Virus record (IMG/VR): IMGVR_UViG_3300025732_000081
Location: 1 to 43,351 of that record
From: a virus
Reading direction: 5' to 3' (one strand)
Length of the DNA stretch: 43,351 nucleotides
The translations under genes were made by a program, and so were the position numbers. Position 1 is the stretch's first letter. Every line of letters starts with the position of its first letter. A model generated the notes under the pieces. The model ran no database searches, was not told the origin of the DNA, and was given only the letters and a program-made list of their open reading frames with translations. Positions 1-7,796 of this stretch are shown here, piece by piece.

Positions 1-38
1 ATCGCGTATAATAAAATCCCGAAAATCGAAGTTTTGGA

Positions 39-470
39 ATGGGCAATAAAAACTCCGGTAGACAGCCTGGCGACGGTCCAGATCAGCGACGGCAAATGTC
101 TCTTGTGTGCGGTACTGGGGTGCCTACGAAGCCTCCTGGGTTGCCAAAAGACGTGTCCGACGCTTGGGACTGGATCGAGCGGATGGTTGCTGGGGTGGTG
201 TTTGAGCAGGATACGCTGACGATTCAGATGGCTGCTGAGTGTTGGGTTGACCACTGTGATTACGTCATCTTGAAACGCGACAACAAGCATGACTTGGAGG
301 AGTTCGATAGGCTGGTTCGTGCTCAACTGGCGATTGACCGGCAGCTTAATGCGTTGTTTGACCGACTCGGACTGAACCCGAAGGCGCGGCAAACGTTGCG
401 AGTTCCGCGTGAGACTGCTGGCGAAAAAGACGATCTGGAGCAACTGATGGCAGAACGGGAGGGTGGATGA
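39..470 (+). CDS. terS: Terminase small subunit, P27-like
   Basis: Predicted DNA-recognition subunit of the packaging motor, which brings the large terminase to phage DNA. The 143-residue length fits. The N-terminus MGNKNSGRQPG and the C-terminal LGLNPKARQTLRVP resemble the ends of P27-family small terminases; the middle is helical with many charged residues. The start at 39 is chosen for that N-terminal motif although there is no clear Shine-Dalgarno site. The stop region overlaps the next gene by 4 bases, and an HNH nuclease and the large terminase follow, the usual order in cos-type HK97-like phages. Family call is by motif and context. Confidence 0.8.
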   Translation: MGNKNSGRQPGDGPDQRRQMSLVCGTGVPTKPPGLPKDVSDAWDWIERMVAGVVFEQDTLTIQMAAECWVDHCDYVILKRDNKHDLEEFDRLVRAQLAIDRQLNALFDRLGLNPKARQTLRVPRETAGEKDDLEQLMAEREGG

Positions 471-802
471 TCTACGGTCTAGTCGACGGTGTTGCTGTTC
501 CGGTTGTCGATGTCAATGGTTCGGTGATCTCTCGGCAGGACCGGTCGATTCGCGATGTGATTCAAGAGCGAGATGCGGTCGGTGCCAGATTTTTGGAGCG
601 GATCAGAAATGTTCGCGACACGTTTCCGTTTCCAAGTGTTGATGGTTCTGTACCCGGCGACATTCGATTCATCAATGGCAGATGGGTGCTTACAACGTCT
701 GCTCCCAGCGCTAAGTTGACGGTGACGATGGAACTCATGAGAAAACCCGATAATGGCAATCGCCCCAAAACACCGCCAGTTGAAGCGAACGGTCGAGAGT
801 AG
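467..802 (+). CDS. Hypothetical protein in packaging module
   Basis: A 111-residue protein of unknown function. Its start overlaps the end of the small terminase gene in an ATGA arrangement and its last 50 bases overlap the HNH nuclease gene, so it is probably translated as part of the packaging operon. The N-terminal half is beta-rich (MIYGLVDGVAVPVVDVNG); the middle has a charged helical stretch (SIRDVIQERDAVGARFLERI). No signal peptide or membrane segment is seen. The C-terminal tail is polar and proline-containing and could be partly an overlap artefact. I do not recognise a family. Confidence 0.6.
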   Translation: MIYGLVDGVAVPVVDVNGSVISRQDRSIRDVIQERDAVGARFLERIRNVRDTFPFPSVDGSVPGDIRFINGRWVLTTSAPSAKLTVTMELMRKPDNGNRPKTPPVEANGRE

Positions 803-1184
803 TTCCGACACGCGGCGAATCTCGGCGTCGGAGGCTGGCTACGATCACTACTGGACTTCGGTTGTCGCCCCTGCGATTCGAGAACGCGATGGGTGGATGT
901 GTCAAGAATGTTTGCGTGAGGGCGGTCTTGCTCAGGCGACGGCGGAAATGTTGAGTCGGCCAATCGTGACGTGCCAAGAATGTCGCGGTCGAAAACGGAG
1001 TTGTGGACTGTGCAGCGGAACTGGAAAACATGCTCGACAACCGCCAGTCGATCACATCAAACCTGGTCATGTTTGCACGCCTGATGAGTTTTACGACCCA
1101 GCGAACCTCGAAGTGCTATGCGAGGCTCACAACCAGAAGAAACGGCACAAGGACGAACAGCGGTACGGGAGTGCAAAGCGATGA
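753..1184 (+). CDS. HNH endonuclease with extra zinc-knuckle insertion
   Basis: A 143-residue HNH nuclease, of the kind that acts with terminase in DNA packaging of cos-type phages. The HNH frame is visible as WMCQEC (Cys50, Cys53), VDHIKPG (Asp100-His101), DPANLEVLC (Asn118, Cys123) and HNQKK (His126). Between the two halves lies an added CxxCxG-x3-CxxCxGxG segment (Cys74, Cys77, Cys84, Cys87) like a DnaJ zinc finger repeat. Usual phage HNH proteins lack this, and the large terminase here carries a similar piece. It overlaps the genes on both sides; the ATGA at 1181 couples it to the next. Confidence 0.85.
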   Translation: MAIAPKHRQLKRTVESSSDTRRISASEAGYDHYWTSVVAPAIRERDGWMCQECLREGGLAQATAEMLSRPIVTCQECRGRKRSCGLCSGTGKHARQPPVDHIKPGHVCTPDEFYDPANLEVLCEAHNQKKRHKDEQRYGSAKR

Positions 1185-1459
1185 GAACTGTCGTAATGCC
1201 GCTCGCTGGAGATGCCGGAAAGTTTCCGCTGTTCAATCCGGCTGGAGATTTGCAACCGCAACGGCCTGTCATTGTCAAATGGTTACATGAGTGCATTGAG
1301 GGCGAATATGACGAGCAATGTTGTCGTGAATACATTCGGGCCGCGTTGGATCTTCAGTTTGTGCAAAGCGTTCATGCTGTGATCGAAAAGTTGCGATTCG
1401 CGACTTGGATACGACCAAAAACATCCCATGCGGGATGCCGGGACCATCTTGGCGAATAG
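1181..1459 (+). CDS. Hypothetical protein
   Basis: A 92-residue protein of unknown function. The start is set at 1181 because ATGA overlaps the HNH stop codon; longer upstream starts would be buried in that gene. It contains a predicted helix with paired cysteines (DEQCCREYIRAALDL) and a hydrophobic C-terminal half. The last 13 codons fall inside the structured RNA element at 1422-1500, so its 3' end has a double role or the coding end is not under strong protein selection. No family recognised. Confidence 0.5.
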   Translation: MRTVVMPLAGDAGKFPLFNPAGDLQPQRPVIVKWLHECIEGEYDEQCCREYIRAALDLQFVQSVHAVIEKLRFATWIRPKTSHAGCRDHLGE

Positions 1460-1500
1460 CTCTCGTCCAGAACCCCGGCAAGCCCGCGAGGAGGCATTGA
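1422..1500 (+). ncRNA. Structured RNA element, copy A
   Basis: Leader immediately before the gene at 1501. A hairpin CATCCC/GGGATG with loop ATGC spans 1422-1437. It is followed by a closing stem CCGGG (1438-1442) with CCCGG (1474-1478). Inside is a conserved stem TGGCGA (1450-1455) with TCG-T-CCA (1463-1469), which has a bulged T and a seven-base loop. The core strings ATCTTGGCGA and TCGTCCAGA, their seven-base spacing and the CCCGG flank recur at 3926-3956, while the loops differ. The 3' end holds a GAGGAG Shine-Dalgarno. The role is unknown; a cis-acting translation or packaging signal is possible. Confidence 0.5.
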
Positions 1501-1785
1501 ATGATTCGAGTAACAATTGAGATTGTTGACGAGGATGGTGGACGGTCTGTCTCCACTCAGGAGGAACCGGACTCAGAGTCGTCTGGCACGCTTGCCACGA
1601 TGCTTGCGTATGCAATCAACGGGATTCGCCAGCATTTGTGTGGTCGCGTTGAAGATGTTGTCGATATTCTTGACGCGATGATGTCACAGTTGGATCATGA
1701 GTATGAGCCAATCATAGATTCGACACGCACGGCCGATGAAGCCGCAGAACAGCAGGAACAGACCGACTCAACATCGCTGGAGTAG
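1501..1785 (+). CDS. Hypothetical acidic protein
   Basis: A 94-residue acidic protein preceded by a strong GAGGAG site 9 bases before the ATG, unusual for this genome. It starts with a beta strand (MIRVTIEIVDEDG), has a helical middle (LATMLAYAINGI and VEDVVDILDAMMSQLDHE), and ends in a low-complexity Asp/Glu/Gln/Thr tail. It lies between the HNH gene and the large terminase, so a packaging or head accessory role is possible but unproven. It directly follows RNA element copy A. Confidence 0.65.
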   Translation: MIRVTIEIVDEDGGRSVSTQEEPDSESSGTLATMLAYAINGIRQHLCGRVEDVVDILDAMMSQLDHEYEPIIDSTRTADEAAEQQEQTDSTSLE

Positions 1786-1818
1786 CTTCCCAGAGATTGA
1801 CAATCCGCAATCACCCGC

Positions 1819-3696
1819 ATGGGAGGCCAAGGACGCCTCCAGATCAGCAACGACCACGCTAAAGACGTTCAGGAATACATCGACGGCGTTCTCAACGGCT
1901 CCATTGTCACGGGCCGGTTAGAACGCCTTGCGGTGCATCGTCACGTCCGCGACTTGGAGTTGGCGGGTGAGCGTGGTTTCTATTTCGACGAGAAGAAAGC
2001 ACTGGCGGCAATCGAGTTCAGTCGGTGCTGTAATCTGTTCGAGGGTGAGTGGGCTGGTAAGGCGATTCCATTACGCGCCGAACAGAAATTTATCGTCTGG
2101 TGCATTATCGGTTGGCGGCAATCTGTCGATGGTCTACGGCGATTTCGACAGGCCCAGATTGAGGTTGCGCGAAAGTGGGGAAAAAGCCATTTTGCCGCGT
2201 ATCTCGCCTGCCTGTTCCTATTCTTCGACGATCCGATTGAGCACGGGGCTCAATTGTACGTCGCCGCAACCAAGCAGGATCAGGCCAAACTGGTTTGGAA
2301 CGCTGCCTACAAGATGATCGAGCAGTCTCCCGCATTGCGGAAGCTGGCGAAGATCACTCCGTCGCGATTGCTGATCGAGTTGCCGAAATATGATTCGACG
2401 TTTCGGCCAATCGCTTCCGACTCCAAGACTGTCGACGGATTTAACCCGCATGTCGTCATCAAGGATGAGGAGCACGCATGGCGGGAAATGCACCGTGGTC
2501 TAGCCGACACGCTGCAATCGGGTTTCGGTGCTCGTTCGCAACCGATCACGATCACGATCACGACATACGGGGATGATGATTCCCTGATCTGGATCGAAAA
2601 CCACGATTACGCGGTGGACTGCCTCGAATCGGTGATCGACGGCAACATCATCGACGATACGTGGTTCGCCTTCATTTGTGCGTTGGACTACCGCGACGAA
2701 GATTCCCAGCCTGTTGAGTGCTATGGATGCAAAGGCGAATCGTGCCCGTGGTGCGCTGGTTCTGGCGTTCTGCCGATTGACGATCCATACGACGAAAAAA
2801 CGTGGCGGAAAGCTAACCCTGGCATCGGTTCTGGCAAAGGGTTCACCCCGAAGATCGAGCGAATGCGGGAAGCGGCAAACGTCGCGCGGCAACGACCGGA
2901 CAAGCAATCTGAGTTCTTTCAGAAGAATCTGAACATCCGCGTCGCCGCAAAAGGAAAAGTAATCAGCCCGGAAGTATGGGCGAAGTCTGCGGGCGAACTC
3001 TCGGATCTGACTGGCGTCAAAGGGTACGGCGCAATCGACCTCGGGCGAGTCAACGACTTCGCAGCAACCGGAATGGTGTTTCCGTTCAGTGAGGTTGACG
3101 ACGATGGCAATGCGTTCGTCAGGTACGAGTGCATGACAAAAGTCTGGACCGTCGAAGATCGCACGCCGGAAATGAGCAAGCCGTTCATCGAACAATGGAT
3201 TCGTGACGGACACCTGATTGAGCATCGCGGAAATTCCGTCGATTTCATGCTGGTGGAAGAATCAATCCTCGAATGGCATCGCGACTACATTATCGGCGAC
3301 TGGGCGTATGACAAGACGTTTGCACACCAGTTGGCACAGCGGTTGACGGCTGAAGGTCTGGAAATGTTCGTCTTCGGCCAGTCCCACAAGTTCTACACGG
3401 AACCGATCACGGAACTGCTCAAGCTGCTCGGCCAATTCCGCAAGGTGAATGGCGTCGATGTGCCACTGTTCAAGCACAACGGCAATCCGTGCGTTGCGTG
3501 GCAGGCTGGAAATCTGATCGTCGACCGCAACAACCGTGGCGAGTCGATGCCGGACAAATCGAACGGCAACAACAAGATCGACGTGATGGTGGTGATCCTG
3601 ATGGCTCTCAGTGAGTGCTTGTATCACCAGGATGAAAATGTGGACGGTTACTACCTGCACAACAGTCTCGCCATCGGTGGCGGGCCGGCCACATAG
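1819..3696 (+). CDS. terL: Terminase large subunit, HK97-like
   Basis: ATPase and nuclease of the DNA packaging motor, 625 residues. A Walker A variant ARKWGKS is at 117-123, YVAATKQDQAKLVW near 147-160 and Walker B VVIKDEE at 212-218. The RNase H-like nuclease domain begins near GAIDLGRVNDF and continues through GDWAYDKT and the KIDVMVVILMAL segment near the C-terminus. A four-cysteine knuckle (Cys301, Cys304, Cys309, Cys312; CYGCKGESCPWCAGSG) is inserted after the ATPase core and resembles the one in the nearby HNH nuclease. The start at 1819 lacks a good Shine-Dalgarno site. Confidence 0.95.
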   Translation: MGGQGRLQISNDHAKDVQEYIDGVLNGSIVTGRLERLAVHRHVRDLELAGERGFYFDEKKALAAIEFSRCCNLFEGEWAGKAIPLRAEQKFIVWCIIGWRQSVDGLRRFRQAQIEVARKWGKSHFAAYLACLFLFFDDPIEHGAQLYVAATKQDQAKLVWNAAYKMIEQSPALRKLAKITPSRLLIELPKYDSTFRPIASDSKTVDGFNPHVVIKDEEHAWREMHRGLADTLQSGFGARSQPITITITTYGDDDSLIWIENHDYAVDCLESVIDGNIIDDTWFAFICALDYRDEDSQPVECYGCKGESCPWCAGSGVLPIDDPYDEKTWRKANPGIGSGKGFTPKIERMREAANVARQRPDKQSEFFQKNLNIRVAAKGKVISPEVWAKSAGELSDLTGVKGYGAIDLGRVNDFAATGMVFPFSEVDDDGNAFVRYECMTKVWTVEDRTPEMSKPFIEQWIRDGHLIEHRGNSVDFMLVEESILEWHRDYIIGDWAYDKTFAHQLAQRLTAEGLEMFVFGQSHKFYTEPITELLKLLGQFRKVNGVDVPLFKHNGNPCVAWQAGNLIVDRNNRGESMPDKSNGNNKIDVMVVILMALSECLYHQDENVDGYYLHNSLAIGGGPAT

Positions 3697-3711
3697 CCAC
3701 AAAAAGGACAA

Positions 3712-3888
3712 ATGTCAACAATGAAGGATGTAATTCACTTCGGGATTTTGCTATCATCCGTCGCCAGTATCGGTGTCGGGTTGTGGCTGATTTCTCCCGC
3801 TGCGATGTTCATTGGGATTGGTTCGATACTGCTGGTTGGTGTAATCGTCGCGCGGTGTGGGTGGATGTTTATTCGTCGCGTTGAATAA
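3712..3888 (+). CDS. Small two-helix membrane protein
   Basis: A 58-residue protein with start ATG at 3712, AGGA site 5 bases upstream and stop at 3886-3888. Two hydrophobic segments are seen, about residues 9-24 (FGILLSSVASIGVGLW) and 28-46 (AAMFIGIGSILLVGVIVA), followed by a basic tail FIRRVE. It sits between terL and the portal leader. A holin-like or envelope role is possible from the topology only; no family is recognised. Confidence 0.6.
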   Translation: MSTMKDVIHFGILLSSVASIGVGLWLISPAAMFIGIGSILLVGVIVARCGWMFIRRVE

Positions 3889-3903
3889 TGAAAACAAACT
3901 CGT

Positions 3904-4018
3904 TCCCGTCACTGGGGGCCGGAAAATCTTGGCGAGTCATGATCGTCCAGACCCGGCCATCCCAGCGACAGGATTGACAATAAACGACGGAACCAGTGAC
4001 GGGGCATAGGACGCCCCA
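3904..4018 (+). promoter_or_regulatory. Structured leader of the portal gene (RNA element copy B)
   Basis: No protein is encoded between 3889 and 4018. An 11-base inverted repeat CCCGTCACTGG (3905-3915) and CCAGTGACGGG (3993-4003) can close a large domain. Inside are the stem GGCCGG (3917-3922)/CCGGCC (3953-3958) and the motif shared with copy A, TGGCGA (3930-3935)/TCG-T-CCA (3943-3949), again with a bulged T and seven-base loop. The 3' arm of the outer helix (4001-4003) is also needed for the hairpin next to the portal start, so the two folds exclude each other. This is the layout of a translational switch; the function is inference. Confidence 0.55.
4001..4017 (+). promoter_or_regulatory. 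Hairpin presenting the portal Shine-Dalgarno, CsrA-site-like
   Basis: GGGGC (4001-4005) pairs with GCCCC (4013-4017), leaving the loop ATAGGAC, which holds the AGGA ribosome site of the portal ATG at 4019. GGA in a hairpin loop is the known binding mode of CsrA/RsmA proteins, and this phage encodes a CsrA homologue at 35621. CsrA control of the portal gene is inferred. Confidence 0.5.
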
Positions 4019-5734
4019 ATGCTTGCAAGACTCGCATCCAACTTCATGCAGTCGCTGATGCCGAGTGCTCCGAGCATGGCGGCATCTTCAGCGGCGTACC
4101 CATCCACCGCGCCGTGGGGTGACTACTGGTATCAAACGATGGGCCTGCCAAATGCGCAGGGTGTCGTAGGTGGCGACGAGGCATATGAGTACGTTTCCGC
4201 GTGTTTTGCCGCAACTCGATTCTTGTGCGGCATGGGTTCGACTATCAATCTGAATCTGACGCAAAAGGTTCGCAGTTCCAGCGGTGCCATCACGTCTCAG
4301 GTTCTGTTCGAAGATCCTCGGCAAAATCTCATCAACGGTGAAGCGAACCGCGAACAAACTGCGATGGCTGCTCGGTCGATGCTGGTCGCGTGGCAGGTCA
4401 ATCGCGGAACAGGCATGGCGGAAATCGAGCGTGACGCATTCACAAAAGAACCACTGGCGTATCATCCAATTTACCCGACACGATGCCGTCCTTTTTGTTC
4501 GCAGTCGGATGGTTCGTTGTGGTGGCATGTGCGAAACAACGACGGAACGGACAGCGATATTCCTGATATCAACATGCTTCGCGTTCCGTACACGATCCTG
4601 AGCCGGAACGGACTCACGGGCGTTGGCGTGGCTGATCGATTATTTCAGACTATCGCCCTCGGTCAGAACCTGGACCGCACGGAAAACGATGCGTCAATGT
4701 CTGGCGTGCCTCGAATCGTCGTGGAAGTCCCTCGCGTAATGAACATGACGGAACAGGATGCGTTTCGTCGTCAATGGCGAGAACTTTACACTCAGGGCGG
4801 CGAACAAGTCGCGATGCTCGTCGGTGGTGCAACAGCAAAACCGCTGTCATGGTCGGCAACCGCATCAGACTTCACGAACCGCAAGGATCGTCACAAGCAA
4901 GACTGCGCGATTGCCTACGATGTTCCGCCACTACTGCTGAATCTGATTCTCGACCCGCAAGCGGACCCTGCCAAGTTGCTGATGGCGTTCCAGAAAACAT
5001 CCCCGAAATGGTTGGTCATGTGGATTCAGGAACTCAATCGCAAATTGCTCACGAAAGAGGAGCGACTGAAGGGATACGAATGGAAAATCGACTTCGCGTC
5101 CCTGCTCGAAGCTGATCCTGTTGGGCGGTCGCAATACTACTCTGGACTGTTTCCGCTGGCAGCACTCAGCCCGAACGAAATTCGCGAAGCTGAAGGCAAA
5201 AATCCGTACCCAGAAGGCGATAAGCGATTCGTCCAAGGGGCAATGCGGCCAATTGAGGAGCCATACAACGCGAACTCGCCGCAAAACCCGAAAATGGACC
5301 CGAAACAGGGCAAAGCAGACCCGCTCAAGGGGCCGAAAAAGCAGATGCTAGCACAGCAGGCGGCGTTGAAAACCGGCGCACGGGCGATGATGGAAGATTG
5401 CATCCGTCGAGTCACGCACAAGGAATCAGTCGCCGCATGTCGGGCAGCACGGAAGCCGAAGGAATGGTTTACCTGGGTGGAATCGTTCTACTCGGAGCAT
5501 GAATCACTCGTTGCCACCGAATTGCGACTACCACTCACAACCTGCCAAGCATTCGGGCTGAAAACGAACCCTGAAACGATGGCAGCGGAGCACGTCAAAC
5601 AGTCAAAAGACGCTCTAATTGCTGTAGCAGATGGCGACCCGGATAAGTTCGCCGAGCGCGTTGAGTCATTAACGGCGGGCTGGGAACAAAATCGAGCGTC
5701 GTCAGTCGTCCAATCAATCGCAGAACTCCAGTAA
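4019..5734 (+). CDS. Portal protein, HK97-like
   Basis: Forms the dodecameric ring at the head vertex through which DNA enters and leaves. The 571-residue length is somewhat longer than most HK97 portals because of a polar C-terminal extension after about residue 410 (NPKMDPKQGKADPLKGPKKQ and a helical region). Recognisable portal features include AYEYVSACFAATRFLCGM, the DPRQNLINGEANREQTAMA region, the GNA-like GNGL loop RNGLTGVGVADR, and the late segment LFPLAALSPNEIREAEGKNP that is typical of phage portals. It follows the structured leader and precedes the protease with a 13-base gap. Confidence 0.9.
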   Translation: MLARLASNFMQSLMPSAPSMAASSAAYPSTAPWGDYWYQTMGLPNAQGVVGGDEAYEYVSACFAATRFLCGMGSTINLNLTQKVRSSSGAITSQVLFEDPRQNLINGEANREQTAMAARSMLVAWQVNRGTGMAEIERDAFTKEPLAYHPIYPTRCRPFCSQSDGSLWWHVRNNDGTDSDIPDINMLRVPYTILSRNGLTGVGVADRLFQTIALGQNLDRTENDASMSGVPRIVVEVPRVMNMTEQDAFRRQWRELYTQGGEQVAMLVGGATAKPLSWSATASDFTNRKDRHKQDCAIAYDVPPLLLNLILDPQADPAKLLMAFQKTSPKWLVMWIQELNRKLLTKEERLKGYEWKIDFASLLEADPVGRSQYYSGLFPLAALSPNEIREAEGKNPYPEGDKRFVQGAMRPIEEPYNANSPQNPKMDPKQGKADPLKGPKKQMLAQQAALKTGARAMMEDCIRRVTHKESVAACRAARKPKEWFTWVESFYSEHESLVATELRLPLTTCQAFGLKTNPETMAAEHVKQSKDALIAVADGDPDKFAERVESLTAGWEQNRASSVVQSIAELQ

Positions 5735-5747
5735 CGGAACAAATACC

Positions 5748-7124
5748 ATGCTCAGTCAACTCGCCGATTTTCTGTCTCAGCCAGTTCTGATGGATGACGG
5801 ATACGCCAACATGCTGGCACACATCCTCAAAACGGGGAAAATGCCGGTTAATTCCACGCCGATCAAGAATGATGTACGGATGGCAGCGGAAAAACAGGCG
5901 TCCGCTGGTCGGTCATCATCCAGCAAAATCACTGTCGTCCTGCCGATCTGCGGAATGATTGACGAGCGTGATTCGTGGATCATGGAATACATGGGGGGCA
6001 CATCCCTCGAATCAATCCGGGCAGCGCTGGACCTATGCGCCAACGAACCGCGAGTCAGCGGCGTCGTGTTCGACGTGTACTCTGGCGGCGGGTCGGCATA
6101 CGGCGTGAAAGAGGCTGCGGACTACATCTACTCGATGCGTTCCCGACTGAACATGGTCGCGGTCTCACACTCGGTCATGGCGTCGGCAGCGTACTATCTC
6201 GGTTCTGCGGCACATCGCATTTACGCGACTCCAACCAGCGTGACAGGATCAATCGGCGTGGCGTGGGTCCATTCCGACTATTCGCAGGCTGAAAAGGAAA
6301 TGGGGATCACAACGACGATCTTCCGAATCCCGGAAACGAAAATGGAAGGGCATCCCGCAGAACCACTCACTGATGCGGCGAAACAGGCGATGATGGCTCG
6401 CTGCGGTCAGCTTTACGATATGTTCACGGGAGACGTTGCCAAGTATCGCGGATGCAAACAGCAGGACGTGAAGGACGATTATGGCAATGGTCGTGTGTTG
6501 TCGGCTGATGACGCCCTCAAGTGTGGAATGATCGACAAAATCGCCACGTTTGAGGATGTGATTCAGCAGATGTCGTCCGGCACGATTGGGCGGTCGTTGG
6601 CTCAGTCGAATCGAATGGAAGGCTCGGTTGATACGACTGTCCTGCAAAACCGCATGGCGATGATGGGAATGTCTTCCACGCGATTGCTGGACGGACCCGG
6701 CGCGACGATGCCAATCAACATGAAGCAGCCTGCATGGATGGCGGATTCAGTTCCAGACGCCCCTGAAACGAATCCAGGCGGTCTATTCGCCGATCTTCTC
6801 CATGCTGCAACGGCGGCACACATGCTCCACCTGCAAACGCGATCCTTCTCGCAGCATATGGCACTCGGTAGCCTGTACGAAGCACTGCCAGGCGCTGTCG
6901 ATGAACTGATCGAGTCGTATCAGGGCAAGTACGGCGTCATCCGCAATTACCCGTCTGGATTCACGACTCCAACCGGAACCCCGTTGGCATTTGTGCAGGC
7001 ACAGATTGCGAATCTGAAGGCGAAACGTGCTCAGATTGGCGATGACACGGAGCTTCAGAATTTGGTGGATGAAATCGCGAGTCTGCTGGATGGGACGGAG
7101 TACAAGTTGCGGTTTCTGGATTAA
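5748..7124 (+). CDS. S49-type capsid maturation protease fused to a C-terminal helical domain
   Basis: Predicted to cleave head proteins during capsid maturation. The SppA/S49 fold is seen in residues 60-285, with the oxyanion strand VFDVYSGGGSAYG, nucleophile Ser146 in HSVMASAAYYLG and general-base Lys198 in PETKME. After a linker, residues about 340-455 form a separate helical domain (AAHMLHLQTRSFSQHMALG, ELIESYQGKYG, LVDEIASLLDGTEYKLR). That domain resembles the DUF5856/Dps-like ferritin-fold proteins of other phages, usually encoded separately. No separate scaffold gene is seen, so the C-terminal part could serve in assembly. The last 164 bases overlap a minus-strand gene. Confidence 0.85.
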   Translation: MLSQLADFLSQPVLMDDGYANMLAHILKTGKMPVNSTPIKNDVRMAAEKQASAGRSSSSKITVVLPICGMIDERDSWIMEYMGGTSLESIRAALDLCANEPRVSGVVFDVYSGGGSAYGVKEAADYIYSMRSRLNMVAVSHSVMASAAYYLGSAAHRIYATPTSVTGSIGVAWVHSDYSQAEKEMGITTTIFRIPETKMEGHPAEPLTDAAKQAMMARCGQLYDMFTGDVAKYRGCKQQDVKDDYGNGRVLSADDALKCGMIDKIATFEDVIQQMSSGTIGRSLAQSNRMEGSVDTTVLQNRMAMMGMSSTRLLDGPGATMPINMKQPAWMADSVPDAPETNPGGLFADLLHAATAAHMLHLQTRSFSQHMALGSLYEALPGAVDELIESYQGKYGVIRNYPSGFTTPTGTPLAFVQAQIANLKAKRAQIGDDTELQNLVDEIASLLDGTEYKLRFLD

Positions 7125-7395
7125 TCGGCGAATGTGCGTTCAGAAGCTTAATAAACGATTCGTCACACTGTGGCGACACAAGCCGATCCAGCATAGACCG
7201 CATCCACGAGACTTCAGCAGACCGCCGCTCGTTCTCAGCAATGAGTTGGCGGTTTTGTTCGCGAAGTTTGTCGAGTTGTGGGTTCTCGGAATGTGGTAAA
7301 ATCGCCGTGACACGACATAGAAACGGGTCGAACCACGGTGCTTTCACTGGCTTGACAGGGCGCACGAACCACGACCGAACCCACATCCACATCAC
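6961..7395 (-). CDS. Hypothetical protein antisense to the protease 3' end
   Basis: A 144-residue reading frame, third in a minus-strand trio. Its ATG overlaps the stop of the preceding gene in a TGATG arrangement, which supports translation. Residues 1-35 are Trp-rich and basic; residues about 40-70 form a charged helix (LDKLREQNRQLIAENERR) that may be a coiled coil. The part after about residue 90 lies antisense to the protease gene and looks low in complexity, so only the first part may be under selection. No family recognised. Confidence 0.45.
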   Translation of the reverse strand: MMWMWVRSWFVRPVKPVKAPWFDPFLCRVTAILPHSENPQLDKLREQNRQLIAENERRSAEVSWMRSMLDRLVSPQCDESFIKLLNAHSPINPETATCTPSHPADSRFHPPNSEAPCHRQSEHVSPSDSQSVPAQMPTGFRLES

Positions 7396-7796
7396 GCCAC
7401 CTCGTAATTTATTTGAACCCGATATCTGCCAGTCTCCACGAATTCCGCTTCGATGGAATGCACTGTTCCGATTCCGTCAAATGCACCATTGCGCGGAATT
7501 GACAACTCTTGAAGAGCCGCGTCGCGAGAGGTTGCATCCACCATCACGATGCGAGACGCAGTGTTTCGCGGGTAATACGCAGTCAATCCGGGGTGGTATT
7601 GTCGCGGTTCTGCGCCATCCAGCCAGACGCGAACTGCGCGCCCGAACACCTCGGTGTGCGAAACCGTCGTTCCGTCCGGTAGCGGGTCGCTCGTGCATTT
7701 AATCAGTACGCCGAGCGATGACGGCGATGCGACTTGGCAAATCTGCATCGCCAGTTCAGGAGAAATATCGAACCAGCCTTTTTTCGTCGATTCCAT
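7392..7796 (-). CDS. Hypothetical protein in minus-strand head-module cassette
   Basis: A 134-residue protein coupled to its neighbours: TAATG overlap with the HTH gene upstream and TGATG with the gene downstream. It is beta-rich with a predicted globular fold (SLGVLIKCTSDPLPDGTTV, RIVMVDATSRDAALQEL, HSIEAEFVETGRYRVQINYEV), without membrane segments or signal peptide. It is encoded against the direction of the head genes, which is typical of a moron expressed from its own promoter. Function not recognised. Confidence 0.6.
   Translation of the reverse strand: MESTKKGWFDISPELAMQICQVASPSSLGVLIKCTSDPLPDGTTVSHTEVFGRAVRVWLDGAEPRQYHPGLTAYYPRNTASRIVMVDATSRDAALQELSIPRNGAFDGIGTVHSIEAEFVETGRYRVQINYEVA

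Noticed and set aside
2-49. End of an upstream gene running into the small terminase start
   Set aside because: A frame is open from base 2 to a stop at 47-49, but only 15 residues are visible, too few to support a gene.
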